Positions 23,650-34,003 of a stretch of DNA of 64,000 nt are shown here, in pieces (position 1 is the stretch's first letter; every line of letters begins with the position of its first letter). The DNA lies in contig JAHCVI010000003.1 of NCBI GenBank assembly GCA_019096155.1, positions 558,001 through 622,000 on the forward strand, read 5' to 3'. Position numbers and translations under genes: made by a program. A model generated the notes under the pieces. The model was not told where the DNA came from. It made no database searches and saw only the letters and a list, made by a program, of their open reading frames with translations. The DNA comes from Staphylotrichum longicolle. Taxonomy: Eukaryota; Ascomycota; Sordariomycetes; Sordariales; Chaetomiaceae.

Positions 23650-24466
23650 CGTCTGCCGTATCCTGAGATCATCAAGCGCGAGAATCCGACCTCATCTGCG
23701 AGCTCGGAGATCCACATGGCGAGATGAGAGGGTTAGGGTTTTTGTCAAGTTGAGATGGGTCAGATCGTCGTCCTGAAAATTGTTAGTGAGAGGGTTGGTG
23801 CGCGGCTGACATTTTCCGTTTGAGCCGACAACACGCCAGCACTGGCCAGGTGCTCATGGTCGACTTCCGACACGACCGGCCCACTTGTCATCTGCGGCGC
23901 TGTCAAGCCGGACGAGCTGGCTGCTGACACCTGAGAACAAGAACTCGAGGTTGTGATTGTTGAGACGAGAAAACTATTGTTGCGACGTTGTCTGTGCAGT
24001 CGTCTAAAGTTTGCATGCCTACAATTCGAACCACGCATGGACTCTTTTTCAGCACCGAGCACCGAGCATCGCAGCAGCACTTATTACATACTGTAGTTAC
24101 TGAACAGGCAGTTGCATCGGCTCCCCGCCTGTCAAAGAGATACCGATCTGACGCGCCACGCCTTCGATGCCTCGGCTCCGTGGCCCCTCCGCACTTTGGC
24201 CCGGCGCGAGTGCTCTGTCGGGCTCTGAAACAGGATTAGCGCGCATCGGCGGGCTACCTCGGCACAACGCCTGAGGCGGGCTTGGCGTCTCCAGTTTCCC
24301 CAGGCCCCGGGGTTCAAGACGGCGGCTTCCCCAGATCTCCCTGTGAATATCTTGACCCCTTCTCTCCAGTCAAACATTCTCCTTTTGACCATCGCATCTG
24401 CTTGGAGGCTTTGCTTTTCATTCTACTGTTTTTGATACCATTCTTTCAGTCAGACAAACCGTCGCC
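23650..24466. promoter_or_regulatory. divergent promoter region FOL1 / nitronate monooxygenase
   Basis: About 0.8 kb separates the two starts, so both promoters and leaders must lie here. The right part is pyrimidine-rich near the monooxygenase start. No TATA box or known operator stands out. Confidence 0.6.
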
Positions 24467-25813
24467 ATGGCTTCTCCTCGTAAGTGCGCCCTGCATTGCG
24501 GCCGCGCGCTGTCCCCTGCGCGGTCCCTTGCGACGTCATGCCCGAGGTGTTGAGCCACATGCGCCGACCGCCTACCGCCGACGCGCATTGCAGAAACACG
24601 GATCCGAGTGCTAACTTGATGGTTTCCAACAGAGCAAATCCGCACCGAGATCACTGATCTTTTCAAGATCAACCACCCCATCCTGCTCGCCGGCATGAAC
24701 GTCGCGGCCGGCCCCAAGCTGGCCGCGGCTGTCACCAACGCCGGTGGCATGGGTGTTCTGGGCGGCATCAACTACACCCCCGACATGCTCCGGGACCAGA
24801 TTGACGAGCTCAAGTCTCACCTCAACGACAAGAATGCCCCCTTCGGTGTCGACCTCCTGCTGCCCCAGGTCGGCGGCAGTGCCCGCAAGACCAAGTACGT
24901 CTTTGTCCTGAGCATCCACTCTCTTCCCCGCTAACCCATTGCTCCTCGCAGCTACGACTACACCAAGGGCAAGCTCGACCAGCTGATCGACATCATCATC
25001 GAGTCCGGCGCCAAGCTCTTCGTCTCGGCTGTCGGTGTCCCCCCCAAGCACGTCGTTGAGAAGCTCCACAAGAATGGCATCGTCTACATGAACATGATTG
25101 GCCACCCCAAGCACGTCAAGAAGTGCCTCGACCTGGGCGTCGACATCATCTGCGCCCAGGGCGGTGAGGGTGGCGGTCACACCGGTGACATCGCCACCAC
25201 CATCCTGATCCCCGCCGTCGTCGAGGCCGTCAAGGGCCACAAGTCGCCCCTTACCGGCAAGCCCGTGCAGGTCATCGCTGCCGGCGGTATCCACAACGGC
25301 CAGCTGCTGGCCGCCTCCCTGATGATGGGCGCCAGCGCCGTGTGGGTTGGCACTCGTTTCGTCCTGTCCGAGGAGGCCGGTGCTCCCGAGTCGCACAAGG
25401 AGGCTGTCCGCACCGCCAGCTTCGACGACACCGTGCGCACCCTCATCTTCACGGGCCGCCCGCTGCGTGTCCGCAAGAACCCCTACATCATGAACTGGCA
25501 GGAGGAGCGCGCCCAGGAGATCAAGGAGCTGACCTCCAAGGGCAAGATCCCCTATGAGGCTGATCTTGACAAGGTCATGTCGGGCGAGGCCGAGGAGACT
25601 GCCGCCATCAAGGGCTCTAGCCTGATGAACGCCAGCTCGGATGACGACACCGAGGATGCCGACGATCTGCTCGACCAGTTCCGGCCTTTCCTCATGGGCC
25701 AGTGCGCCGCCGTCGTCAACGACAAGAAGCCCGCCAAGGTTATCGTCGACGAGTTCGTCAACGAGGCCGCGGCCTGCCTCAAGAAGGGCAACACATTGGT
25801 TGCCAAGCTCTAA
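24467..25813 (+). CDS. nitronate monooxygenase / 2-nitropropane dioxygenase family protein
   Basis: FMN-dependent (beta/alpha)8-barrel enzyme expected to oxidise nitronates such as propionate-3-nitronate. Exons 24467-24479, 24633-24894 and 24952-25813; the first coding exon is only 13 nt (MASP plus one base), spliced across a 153-nt intron with a perfect CTAAC branch site, then a 57-nt intron. The product is 378 residues. Visible family features: HPILLAGM at the N-terminus, AQGGEGGGHTGD with the likely catalytic His, the phosphate-binding VIAAGGIHNG, and GASAVWVGTRF. It is unlike the Neurospora class I enzyme ncd-2 as I know it and belongs to the FabK-like branch; the exact substrate is uncertain. 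The C-terminus carries an acidic insert (SSDDDTEDADD). No targeting signal is seen. Confidence 0.87.
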
Positions 25814-26972
25814 GGGGTTTGTCTTTGGGGAACTGTATTTGTAGCGACTTTTAATCATTAGCCAAATGCCATGATTTTGATGCCGTTCTGTCGCCTTGCT
25901 TTGTCGCCTGGTGCCGCCATTTTAGTCAAATTTCCGTTTCCAATGCTAACCAGGGATGGAGTAGTCACATTGTTTGAAACGCCCCGCATCCCGTTGAAGC
26001 CCGGTGCAATCGGCCTGCGGCGCCGTAAAATCGGGGCCGGGCCGGAATTGTGGGCCTAGGCCCGGGTCCGCAACCCGATTACAAACTCGGCAAAGCACAC
26101 ACTCGTGTTTAGATCTGGGGTCGGAAACAGGCCGCCGCTGCCCCCCGCCGTCCGAACGCAAGAATCTGTACCCCAGGTGCCTTGTCAGGGTTATAGGCTG
26201 AGTTGGCGCCGCGGTCTTCCACGCTGAGTTCAGGCTGCACCCCGACGGCCCGCAACGGCGCAAGTCTGGGGTCACCAACACTGAAAACACCAACACGTTT
26301 CTCTGTGGGCCCACCGACCCGGAATCTCAACAACCCCAGTTGCATTGGCCTAGATACACAGACCGGGCATCCAAACATTTCCCCGGCCCTTTTGGGCTTA
26401 GGCTCAACGCCTGGCAGGTCGCAGAATGGTCGCGTCCTTGGTCGCACACGTCTCTGCTGCGCATTAGACCCGGACAGCATGGCCAAGTCGAGTTGCACTC
26501 CCAGCTCCGTTGATTTGCAACCTCCCTTTCCATTGACTGGGACCCGTCTGTTCTCCCCACCGACTATCCCCGACCCGATGATGGACCGGGTCGTCCGAAG
26601 AGTTGCAAGCCACCCGGCCCGAGACATGTCCTCCCCCAGCCCACAATCCTGTCCCAACATGTTTCGTCTGCTGGCCATACCCGTGGCTCTCTACACAGCA
26701 TGGAGCAGTCTGTCAGATATATAGGTGGAACACACATTCGGATCCGGGTCTGTCTTACTTCTCTCATCATCACTCGGGATCATCACTAGGGACTCCATTC
26801 CCTCTCACTCCTTCTCCTGTCTCTCAAGAGCTGCCCAGCAGCTGACTCTCCTTTTTACCCTCCTTTTTTGTTCTCTTTACATTTTGGCTTCCAAGTCCTT
26901 CCTTTGCATCAGAAGTCAGGGGCTGGACCCATTGATCTGAACTAGTAGTCACTCCCTTTTACCACCAGCAAA
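25814..26972. other. intergenic, upstream of SUR7-family gene
   Basis: No gene seen. The last 250 bp are pyrimidine-rich (CTCTCTTTT-like tracts), typical of a fungal promoter and leader. Frames here are short and without domains. Confidence 0.55.
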
Positions 26973-28201
26973 ATGAGGGGGATGAGCACCGGCGGCGGCG
27001 GGAGCGTGGTGGACATGATCCTCAAGCTTGCCCCTATTGCCTGCGCCTTCTTTGCGTTCTTGTTCATGGCCATCGCTCTGTCGTCAGGCATCAAGCCGAA
27101 CTACCTCGAGGGGCTCAGCATCGTCAACGTGAGTCTCAACTCTCGTTCATCCCAGGGGGGTTTTCTGCTGACAGCGAGTTACAGTTCAACATGTCCACCC
27201 TCGGCAAGAACCTCATCAAGGTTCCCGACGTCTCCGACGCGGCCAAGGACGGGTGCAACAAGGCCGGCAACGTGGTCAACGACGTGACCGACAAGATTGG
27301 CGACGGCATCGGGGGCATCACCAACGTCTTTGGCGGGGGCGGCGACAAGGTCAGCGACGCCGTCGACAAGGCGGGCGACAAGGTGGGCGGCGCGGCGCAG
27401 GACGCGTGCAACAAGGGCGCCGAGATCGCCGACCAGGCGGTGCAGCTCACCAAGGACGTCATCGACAAGGTCATGGGCAGCATCGCCAAGGCCATCGGCA
27501 TCAAGGAGTACTACTCGGTGCACATCGGCGCGCTGTGCGAGGGCGAGTACGACCCGCTCTTCAGCGACAAGGACGCCAAGCCCAACGTGCAAAAGTGCTC
27601 GCGCAAGTTCAACACGGAGAAGACGGACCTGAGCAAGAAGCTCGACGAGGAGCTGCAGGTCGGGCCGTTCAAGTTCAAGCTGAGCGATCTCGATCTCGTC
27701 GAGGCCATCCAGAACGCCTTTGACCTGATCCCCCGCGCGCTCGCGGCCATGGCCTTCTTCTTCCTCTTCGCCATCCTCGCCCTCGTGACGGGTCTGGTGC
27801 TCTCGGTCCTGGCGGCGGTGTTTGACTACAAGCTGCAGAAAATGAAGAATTTTGCGCTGCTCGGCAGCATGGGGTTCATGGGCTTCGGCTGGTTCACGTC
27901 CTTCATCGGCGTCATCGGCGTCACGGTCGTCGCCGAGAAGGTCAAGAAGGCGGTCAACGAGCACGGCGACAAGTTCGGCATGTCGGCGTCCACCAGCCCG
28001 GGGTTGTACTTTCTCCTGTGGGCGAGCCTGCTGTTCTCGACGGTTGCGTTTGCGCTGCTCTGCCTCGCCTGGTGGCGCAACCGCAACAGCAGCGGCATGG
28101 TCGCCGAGAAGAACGAGTCGGAGAGCTCCATGGAGGACTCGCACGGGTTTGCCCGGATGCCGACCAGCGGCGGGCAACAGTTCCGGGAGGAGCCGTTGTA
28201 A
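26973..28201 (+). CDS. SUR7/PalI-family plasma-membrane protein
   Basis: Exons 26973-27128 and 27185-28201 with a 56-nt intron (CTGAC branch, phase 0); 390 residues. One transmembrane helix near residues 14-36, then a long external loop, then three further helices (ALAAMAFFFLFAILALVTG, LLGSMGFMGFGWFTSFIGV, YFLLWASLLFSTVAFALL) and a short cytoplasmic tail. The EYYSVHIGALCEGEYD segment matches the SUR7 signature around a conserved Cys. SUR7 proteins mark eisosome/cortical domains and affect wall and endocytosis; PalI/Rim9 relatives act in pH sensing. Odd: the external loop is lengthened by about 90 residues of Asp/Lys/Gly/Ala-rich amphipathic heptad-like sequence (KVSDAVDKAGDKVGG and similar). 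MscL and GPI-type genes follow. Confidence 0.82.
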
Positions 28202-29345
28202 GCAAAATGGGGATTTCGTTCGTTTCTACAAGTTTTGTCGCTCGTTGTTTGCCGTCCAAAATGAGGCCAGCCATATTTCACCAGGAACTCCACAAAACAC
28301 CACAGCTAAGACGCCCAAACTGCAACAACACTCATTTATGGCGCTGTACGAAGTACCTCCATGACTCCTGTCACTCACTCTCTTTCAACTATACCGACTC
28401 TTCCGGTCACGTCCCCCCTTGCACGACATTCTACGGTGTTTCCAACCGTGCGTCCAAAACGACACTCTTTTAACTCGGTCTCTTGCGGACAACCTGGTTC
28501 ACAAAACTCCCTACGTTCAGAACGCCACTCCTTGCTCGAGTTGCGAGCTGTCTATCCATTCGCTTCGATTGACTCTCCTTTATTCGAGACGCCGCTCCTT
28601 TGAGCTGTCGCTCATTTCCTCAACTTGTCACTTCTCTCTTGGCCTGTCACTCCTTTCCTTACTTGTCACTTCTTCCTCAACCTGTCGCTCCTTTTCTTAA
28701 CTTGTCACTCTTTTCCTCAACTTGTCACTCTTTTCCTCAACTTGTCACTCTTTTCTTCAAATTGTCGCTCTTTGACTCCGTTGCTCGTTCACTTGACCTC
28801 AAGACACGCTTGACCGTGTCCCACAGTCGCTACTGGTATCTGGGTGTATGGGTTCTTTGCATGGGTAGGGGCGTCGGGCGTTTTGGGCGCCTTTCTGGAT
28901 CTCTACCTCTCATTTTTCTTTTTGCTTCAGTTGGTCGAATTTCATTTCTTTTGTTACTGTCACGTTCTCTACCTCATAATTGCAGGATACCATTGCAAAA
29001 CAGAAGAAAGCTGCTCTTGTCTTGGGCCCATCGAAGACCGCTCGCATGGAGTACTTGGTCCGCACCAATCAAACTCGGGGTCTGTCTGCCAAGGAGCCAT
29101 GACGTCGATTGCACCCTTAATTAATCCCCGTTTGGGATAGCTCCCGCCGGCTTGCTTGTGCCTCCTCACTCTCCTCCGCAGGCGGCTCAGCCAAATGGCG
29201 GGCGGGCGGGCGGCAGCGATGCTGAACCAACAACCCATTCCTTCCTGACATACACTCCACCTCTTGCTCGCACCCAGCATTCTCAAACTCACCTCTCAGT
29301 AAGAAGAAAGAGTAAAAAAAGGAGACCAAAAATCAATTCCAAAAA
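28202..29345. other. intergenic, upstream of MscL gene
   Basis: No gene seen. Holds the pyrimidine-rich tandem array described separately and, just before the MscL start, an A-rich leader. Confidence 0.6.
28604..28775. repeat. degenerate 20-bp tandem array (CTTGTCACTC...)
   Basis: About eight to nine head-to-tail copies of a unit close to CTTGTCACTCTTTTCCTCAA. The central copies at about 28699-28760 are nearly identical, and the outer ones drift in sequence and length. One strand is almost free of G apart from one base per unit. It sits between SUR7 and MscL. Confidence 0.8.
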
Positions 29346-30056
29346 ATGCCCCGCCTCCCCGACGACTCGGACTCGGACGAGCACGACCTGCTCGACGAGT
29401 CGCGCCGGCGCGCCAGCCGCATCCTGCACGGCTTCATCGACTTTGCCTTCCAGGGCAACGTGCTCGAGATCGCCTTCGGTCTCATCATCGCGTCCATGTT
29501 CACCGCGCTCGTCACGTCCTTCGTGTCCGACATCCTGCTGCCCCCGCTGTCGGTGCTGCTGCCGCTCAACAAGAACCTCGAGGAGAAGTTCGCCGTGCTG
29601 CGCTCGGGCCCGCACCGCCCGCGCGATACCGGGTACAACACGCTCAAGCAGGCGCAGGACGATGGCGCGGTCGTTATGGCTTATGGGTGCGTCTCTTTTT
29701 TTTTTCTTTTCTTTTTCTGTCTTCCTCCTCACTTCTGGCTGTGTCTGATCCGGGTGTGTGGCTCGAATGCTTACTTTGGTGGCCGGCGCAGCTTCTTTCT
29801 GAACCGGCTGCTCAACTTTATGGGCGTGGGCTTCTCGCTGTATGGGCTGGCGGCGGTGTATCAGTACTTCTCGCAGGACCCCATCATCAAGCACACGGTC
29901 AAGTGCAGGTACTGCCGCAAGAGGATCAACGAGAAGGTGAGTGATCTAGTGGTTCGGCCCCGTCTCGGACCTTGGTGGCTGACGCAGAGGGAAAAGGCTT
30001 TGCGGTGTGTCAACTGCTCGAGCTGGCAGGATGGCAGGGAGGATGCGGTCAACTAG
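29346..30056 (+). CDS. fungal large-conductance mechanosensitive channel (MscL)
   Basis: Three exons, 29346-29686, 29792-29936 and 29988-30056, giving 184 residues. MscL opens at high membrane tension to release osmolytes. TM1 lies near residues 38-60 (LEIAFGLIIASMFTALVTSF), preceded by the N-terminal amphipathic helix ILHGFIDFAFQGNV. TM2 is RLLNFMGVGFSLYGLAAVYQYF. The C-terminal tail carries CRYC and CVNC pairs spanning the exon 2/3 junction, a likely metal-binding knuckle absent from bacterial MscL. Introns: 105 nt with a long T run (GTGCGT...GCGCAG, phase 2) and 51 nt (GTGAGT...ACGCAG, phase 0). Both introns are multiples of three and lack stops, so an unspliced 236-codon frame also exists. 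The spliced form is preferred because it joins the Gly before TM2 and the CxxC pairs cleanly. Confidence 0.85.
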   Translation: MPRLPDDSDSDEHDLLDESRRRASRILHGFIDFAFQGNVLEIAFGLIIASMFTALVTSFVSDILLPPLSVLLPLNKNLEEKFAVLRSGPHRPRDTGYNTLKQAQDDGAVVMAYGCVSFFFLFFFCLPPHFWLCLIRVCGSNAYFGGRRSFFLNRLLNFMGVGFSLYGLAAVYQYFSQDPIIKHTVKCRYCRKRINEKVSDLVVRPRLGPWWLTQREKALRCVNCSSWQDGREDAVN

Positions 30057-30250
30057 GCTGCAATGGGGACTTCTTAGTCGTGAAAATACCCCACGTAAGT
30101 GCCCATTTCTGTGGGATGTGGACGAGATGAGGTAGATGAGATTGTTCTGGTCAATGGCATTTTTCTTCTTCTTCCACTTGAGCGCAACACGGGTATCATT
30201 AAATGCTGCAATAATACACGGGATCTCTATTCACTTCCATCCTTTTGTTC

Positions 30251-31009
30251 CTAAATCAGCATGGCACCGCCAACCAAAGCGGCCGCGCCCAGGACGACGG
30301 CGTTCTGGGTAATCCGCGGCATACCGCCCGTGCTCGAGCTCGAAGTTGGGGCCGTCGATCCGCTGCCGCTGCCGCTGCCGGATTTCGTGGGCACCGCCGA
30401 GGTCGACAGCGTGGTGTCGGTGGCCGAGGACGAGCCAGAGTCTGTCTCAGTGGCGGCGGGGTTGCTGAGGGTGGTGCTGGCGCCTCCAGCAGACGAAGAG
30501 CCGGCGACGCCCGAGAGCTTCTCGGCGCCCGCGGTGATGGTGACGGGGAGGACGTAGCTGCTGTAGCCGGTCATGACCTCGCTGAGGGTCGACGTGCTCG
30601 TGCCTTCGACAAACGCCCCGGTGCAGTCGGCACGGTTCTTGGCGGGATCGAGCTTGCAGGCTGCGCTCGCGGTGCTGTGGGTTGACGAGTTAGCCTTTGT
30701 CCAGGGGTGACGACCATGTGGTGCGGCGGGCGGGGGGAGAACTGACTAGGTGTCCGAGAAAGTCATGTCGTACGACATGGTCGAGGGGCCGTAGAGCATC
30801 CTGAAGCCCGTCCCCAGGCCACAGTCCTCAGGGCTCGCGTCGGTAGGGCAGGCGACGAAGTAAGAGGTGGCAGTGGGACCAGCCGAGATAACTGAGGCCA
30901 CGACGGGCTGGTCGTCGACGTTGGGGACCAGAACCTTGACGATGACAGGCGACTGCGCGGCCGCAAGACCGGCGGCGGCGGCCAGGAGCAGGGAGGAAGT
31001 GTGCTTCAT
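30251..31009 (-). CDS. GPI-anchored-type surface protein, paralogue A
   Basis: Exons on minus: 31009-30747 and 30674-30251, with a 72-nt intron (GTCAGT...GCTAAC...CACAG, phase 2); 228 residues. Signal peptide MKHTSSLLLAAAAGLAAAQ, then a domain of about 110 residues with paired Cys (VACPTDASPEDCG, AACKLDPAKNRADCTG), then a Ser/Thr/Gly-rich stalk. A hydrophobic end (AVVLGAAALVGGAMLI) preceded by small residues is as expected for GPI attachment. A longer frame starting upstream (31153) was rejected because it buries the signal peptide. It is a paralogue of the divergent gene at 31985-32695. I do not recognise a named family; a wall or plasma-membrane role is inferred only from the topology. Confidence 0.82.
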
Positions 31010-31984
31010 GATTCCCGTTTTTGGAGTCGGCTGGATTTTTGGACGAACGACTGAGGAAAGAATGTGGGCGTTTGTACTGTACTGACAGAGAACCAAGAAC
31101 GAGCGACTGGTTGCTTTTGAGAGCGAATGAAGGAAAGAAAACCAACCCGTCACAAAGTTAATCCCGACACTTGATCAAGGCAAGAGTCGCATTTTATGGA
31201 TTATCAAGTGGCAACGTCGGATCCTTCCCCTTCATGCGCTCCACTCCATCCGGCCGTTTTCATGGCGATCTGGGGTCGCTCGGAAATTGCATGTGAGCTC
31301 GATTGGGTGTTTCAAAGACTGCCCAGCCAGGCTTGCCAGGCAGCTCGAGCCCAGTCGGCTGGTTCTTACGAAGCACCCAATTGCGACAGGGGTAGCTATG
31401 GGGGCGAACGAGCCACATTTGAGGCTCGAAGGTTCTTATTTTAGACCTCATCCTGGCCGATTAGTGTGGCTGTTCCTGAGGACGGGCAGGAATTTTCATA
31501 AGCCACGCTGCCCTCGACTCAATCCTCCTTTACGCACCGATGTGTAAGGATTACTGAAGACCCAGCGCTGAATCACCTTCCGGCTAGGAATCGCGTCCCG
31601 ATCAACGGCCGGTCCAGCGTGGCTCATAGCGGCGGCGGAACGTAGCTCCGCGAGTCGTGGCTTCTCGGTCCTCCTCATTCGGCATGCCTCCCAAAATAAG
31701 AGAGAGCCGGCGCGGCCTCTGCATCATGGTCTCGTCAGTCCCGTCAGGATTTGGAGACGGCAGAAAACCACTGCATTCCACGATCGAGATGGCGGCAGTT
31801 GGAGGCTTGGCACTATCGCGGTTCGGCCACGGGCAGAGCGCCGAGAACTTGCCAAGCACCGCCAAGAGGTGATTTGCAGTCCCGAGCACATCGCCAACAA
31901 TCACACGACTTTTCCCTCATTCTCCCTCTCTTCCTCGCGAACCATGGATACAGCGCGGGAGGGCTTGGAAGCAGTCAAAGCAAC
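31010..31984. promoter_or_regulatory. shared divergent promoter of the GPI-type pair
   Basis: 975 bp between the two start codons of paralogues A and B, with no gene of its own. Both promoters must be here, so co-regulation is possible. No recognised operator was identified. Confidence 0.55.
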
Positions 31985-32695
31985 ATGAGACTCCAGCGCC
32001 CGGCACTCTTCGCCTGGCTCTGCGCAGTCGCCGGCAGCACCCGCGGCCAGTCGACCGTGTCCGTCTATCTCCCGGAGTACAGCGACTCGGACTGGGCAGC
32101 ACTCCGCGGAAGTGTCATCAGCAGTGTGAGTGCCTGTCCCCCGGGGCACCCGTTTCCTCAGCAATGCCACTCTAACAACCACCAGGACAAGTCTGTGACG
32201 GCCTATACCGTCTTTTGCGCGGATCAGGCGCCGAGCTGTCAGATTGCGGGCGAGCTGCCCTTTGTCTTCACAGAAGGGGCCCATACTCTTGTGTATAAGG
32301 GCTCCGAACCCGGGACTCTGTTTGTGTCTCCGCCTTCACCTTTGCGTCGCCGGCACCGCTGACCTCTCTCCAGAACGGCTGACCTGGAATGCAAGCTGGA
32401 AGGAAAGACGGCGGCAACCTGCACGGGATCCTCTTCGTTTGGTTCCCACTACAGGCAAGGCACCGTCACGGGGCCGACGCAGACGGTCTGGACGAGTACC
32501 TTTGCAGCAGCGCAGGTGACCTGGGGTGTGTTGACCCTGACGACGCCCGGGCCGCAATCCGCGACGACCGATCTCGACGGCAGTGTGGTGGCGACCATGA
32601 CGAGCGCCCCCTCATCGACCTCCGGGGCCGGCCGGCTCCTTGGAGATAGCTGGGTTATGATGGCGGCGGTCGGCCTCGTCTTTCTCTTCAGGTAA
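31985..32695 (+). CDS. GPI-anchored-type surface protein, paralogue B
   Basis: Exons 31985-32125, 32186-32319 and 32374-32695; 198 residues. Introns: 60 nt (GTGAGT...CCACCAG, phase 0) and 54 nt (GTTTGT...GCTGAC...CCAG, phase 2). Signal peptide MRLQRPALFAWLCAVAGSTRG. The ectodomain has TVFCADQAPSCQ and ECKLEGKTAATCTG, followed by a short Thr/Ser-rich region and a hydrophobic end WVMMAAVGLVFLFR. It aligns with paralogue A around GAHTLVYKGSEPGTLTADLECK against GPSTMSYDMTFSDT-YTASAACK (the dash marks the intron, not a gap), with the phase-2 intron at the same place. The first intron is absent from paralogue A. The second donor is non-canonical but is the only one that keeps frame and alignment. 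Function unknown. Confidence 0.75.
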
Positions 32696-34003
32696 CGGAT
32701 TTGCATGTGCGGCTTCGGAGTTGAATGGGGGACATCATCGGCGCTCTGGTGGCGGTTTACGGCGGTTCCTGGTTTGTTTCTTTGGACAATACCCCCTTGT
32801 TGTGGCTGCGGCCGGTGGACGGACTGGGAGGAAGGTCGAAGAATATTCTCGTGCAAGTGCAAGACAGAGAGTTATGTTCTGGACTGAGTACACTTTGTGC
32901 AATCGGAGAATTGGACCATGTTTTGTGCTTCATTTGTGCACGTCTTGTGCCTGCGCAAACGAGACACCAGAGACAAGCCAGGCCAGCCAGGCAGTGACAC
33001 CTGACAAGCGGCTGGCAATGGTAGTCGCGCGGCTGCTCTCGGGCTGGCAAGATTGGCAACTGCTGCCCAGTCGTTCGGGTTTTTAGCCCGCGTTTCATGT
33101 TTCAAAAACAGACTGCCAAGACGGCGTGGCTTGGTCTCCGCCAATCGACTGCTGCAAACCCCTGACCACTGCTTCTGAACCCCAAAAGCGACAACACATG
33201 GCCAGATCGAGGCCCCGGGAATCGTCCCCTGGTTCCTGCATTGGTTCTCGATTGCCCGCTGCCGTCAGAAAGTGAACCCCTCACCGATCAGCGGCCCGCG
33301 AGTTTGACCACCAGGTTGCCTCGGCAGAAAGGGATTGTCCCAATTGCAACCCTCTGTTTGCCCACAAACATGTCAAGCGGCGGGGTCGCGCGGCGGACCG
33401 GGGCACACGGGGGTGCAAACGAAACTGGACTAAGAAAATCCAGGCACAGCCCGGCGCGAGCTTACCCGCAACTGACACCCTCCAGGGTCCCTCAGGCCCC
33501 TCCCCACGAACCAGGAAATCGCCCATTGGCCGGGTTCGCCTCCCGGGGAATGGAGTCCCTCCTTCTTGTGGACCGAGAAGCACAAAGGAGGCGTTGACAG
33601 CTGATGATCGCACTCGGGCTCCTCCTTTAAAAGACGGGAGCCCGCCTGCCAGGCCAACGGCGGGGGCTCATCTGGCCCAGCAGCCGGCCTTTTTGCTCTT
33701 CCTATTGTCCCCTATTGTCCCTTGGGCCATTGTCCGTTGTTGTCCCTCGTTCGCCGTGTTGACCACCAAACGATCGTTTCCCTTCTATTGTGCCCTTTCT
33801 TGCTCCTTGTTGCCCATTGCGGCAGTCGTTGTCTTTGTTTTGGATAGCCGGCACTCAGGGTTTTCTCAACCTAAAAGCACTCTCCTGGCAAGACACTACG
33901 ACCGCATCTACCTTCGTTTTTGCTCGCTGGCGGCAACTGGATCACATTCTTTTTTTTTTTTACTTCTGAACCTGCTGGATAAGGAAACAAAACGCTGCTC
34001 AAG
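32696..34003. other. intergenic, upstream of GH76 gene
   Basis: No gene seen. A TTTAAAA at 33626-33632 could serve as a TATA element. It is followed by a pyrimidine-rich leader that includes repeated CCCTATTGTCC units (about 33702-33725) and a T run near 33950. Confidence 0.5.

Noticed and set aside
24611..25858. 415-codon frame antisense to the nitronate monooxygenase
   Set aside because: Shadow of codon-biased coding sequence. The sense strand has clear enzyme motifs and introns.
29346..30056. MscL as a single 236-residue unspliced protein
   Set aside because: Two good GT-AG introns interrupt it, and the spliced product matches the compact MscL layout. Kept only as a possible retained-intron isoform.
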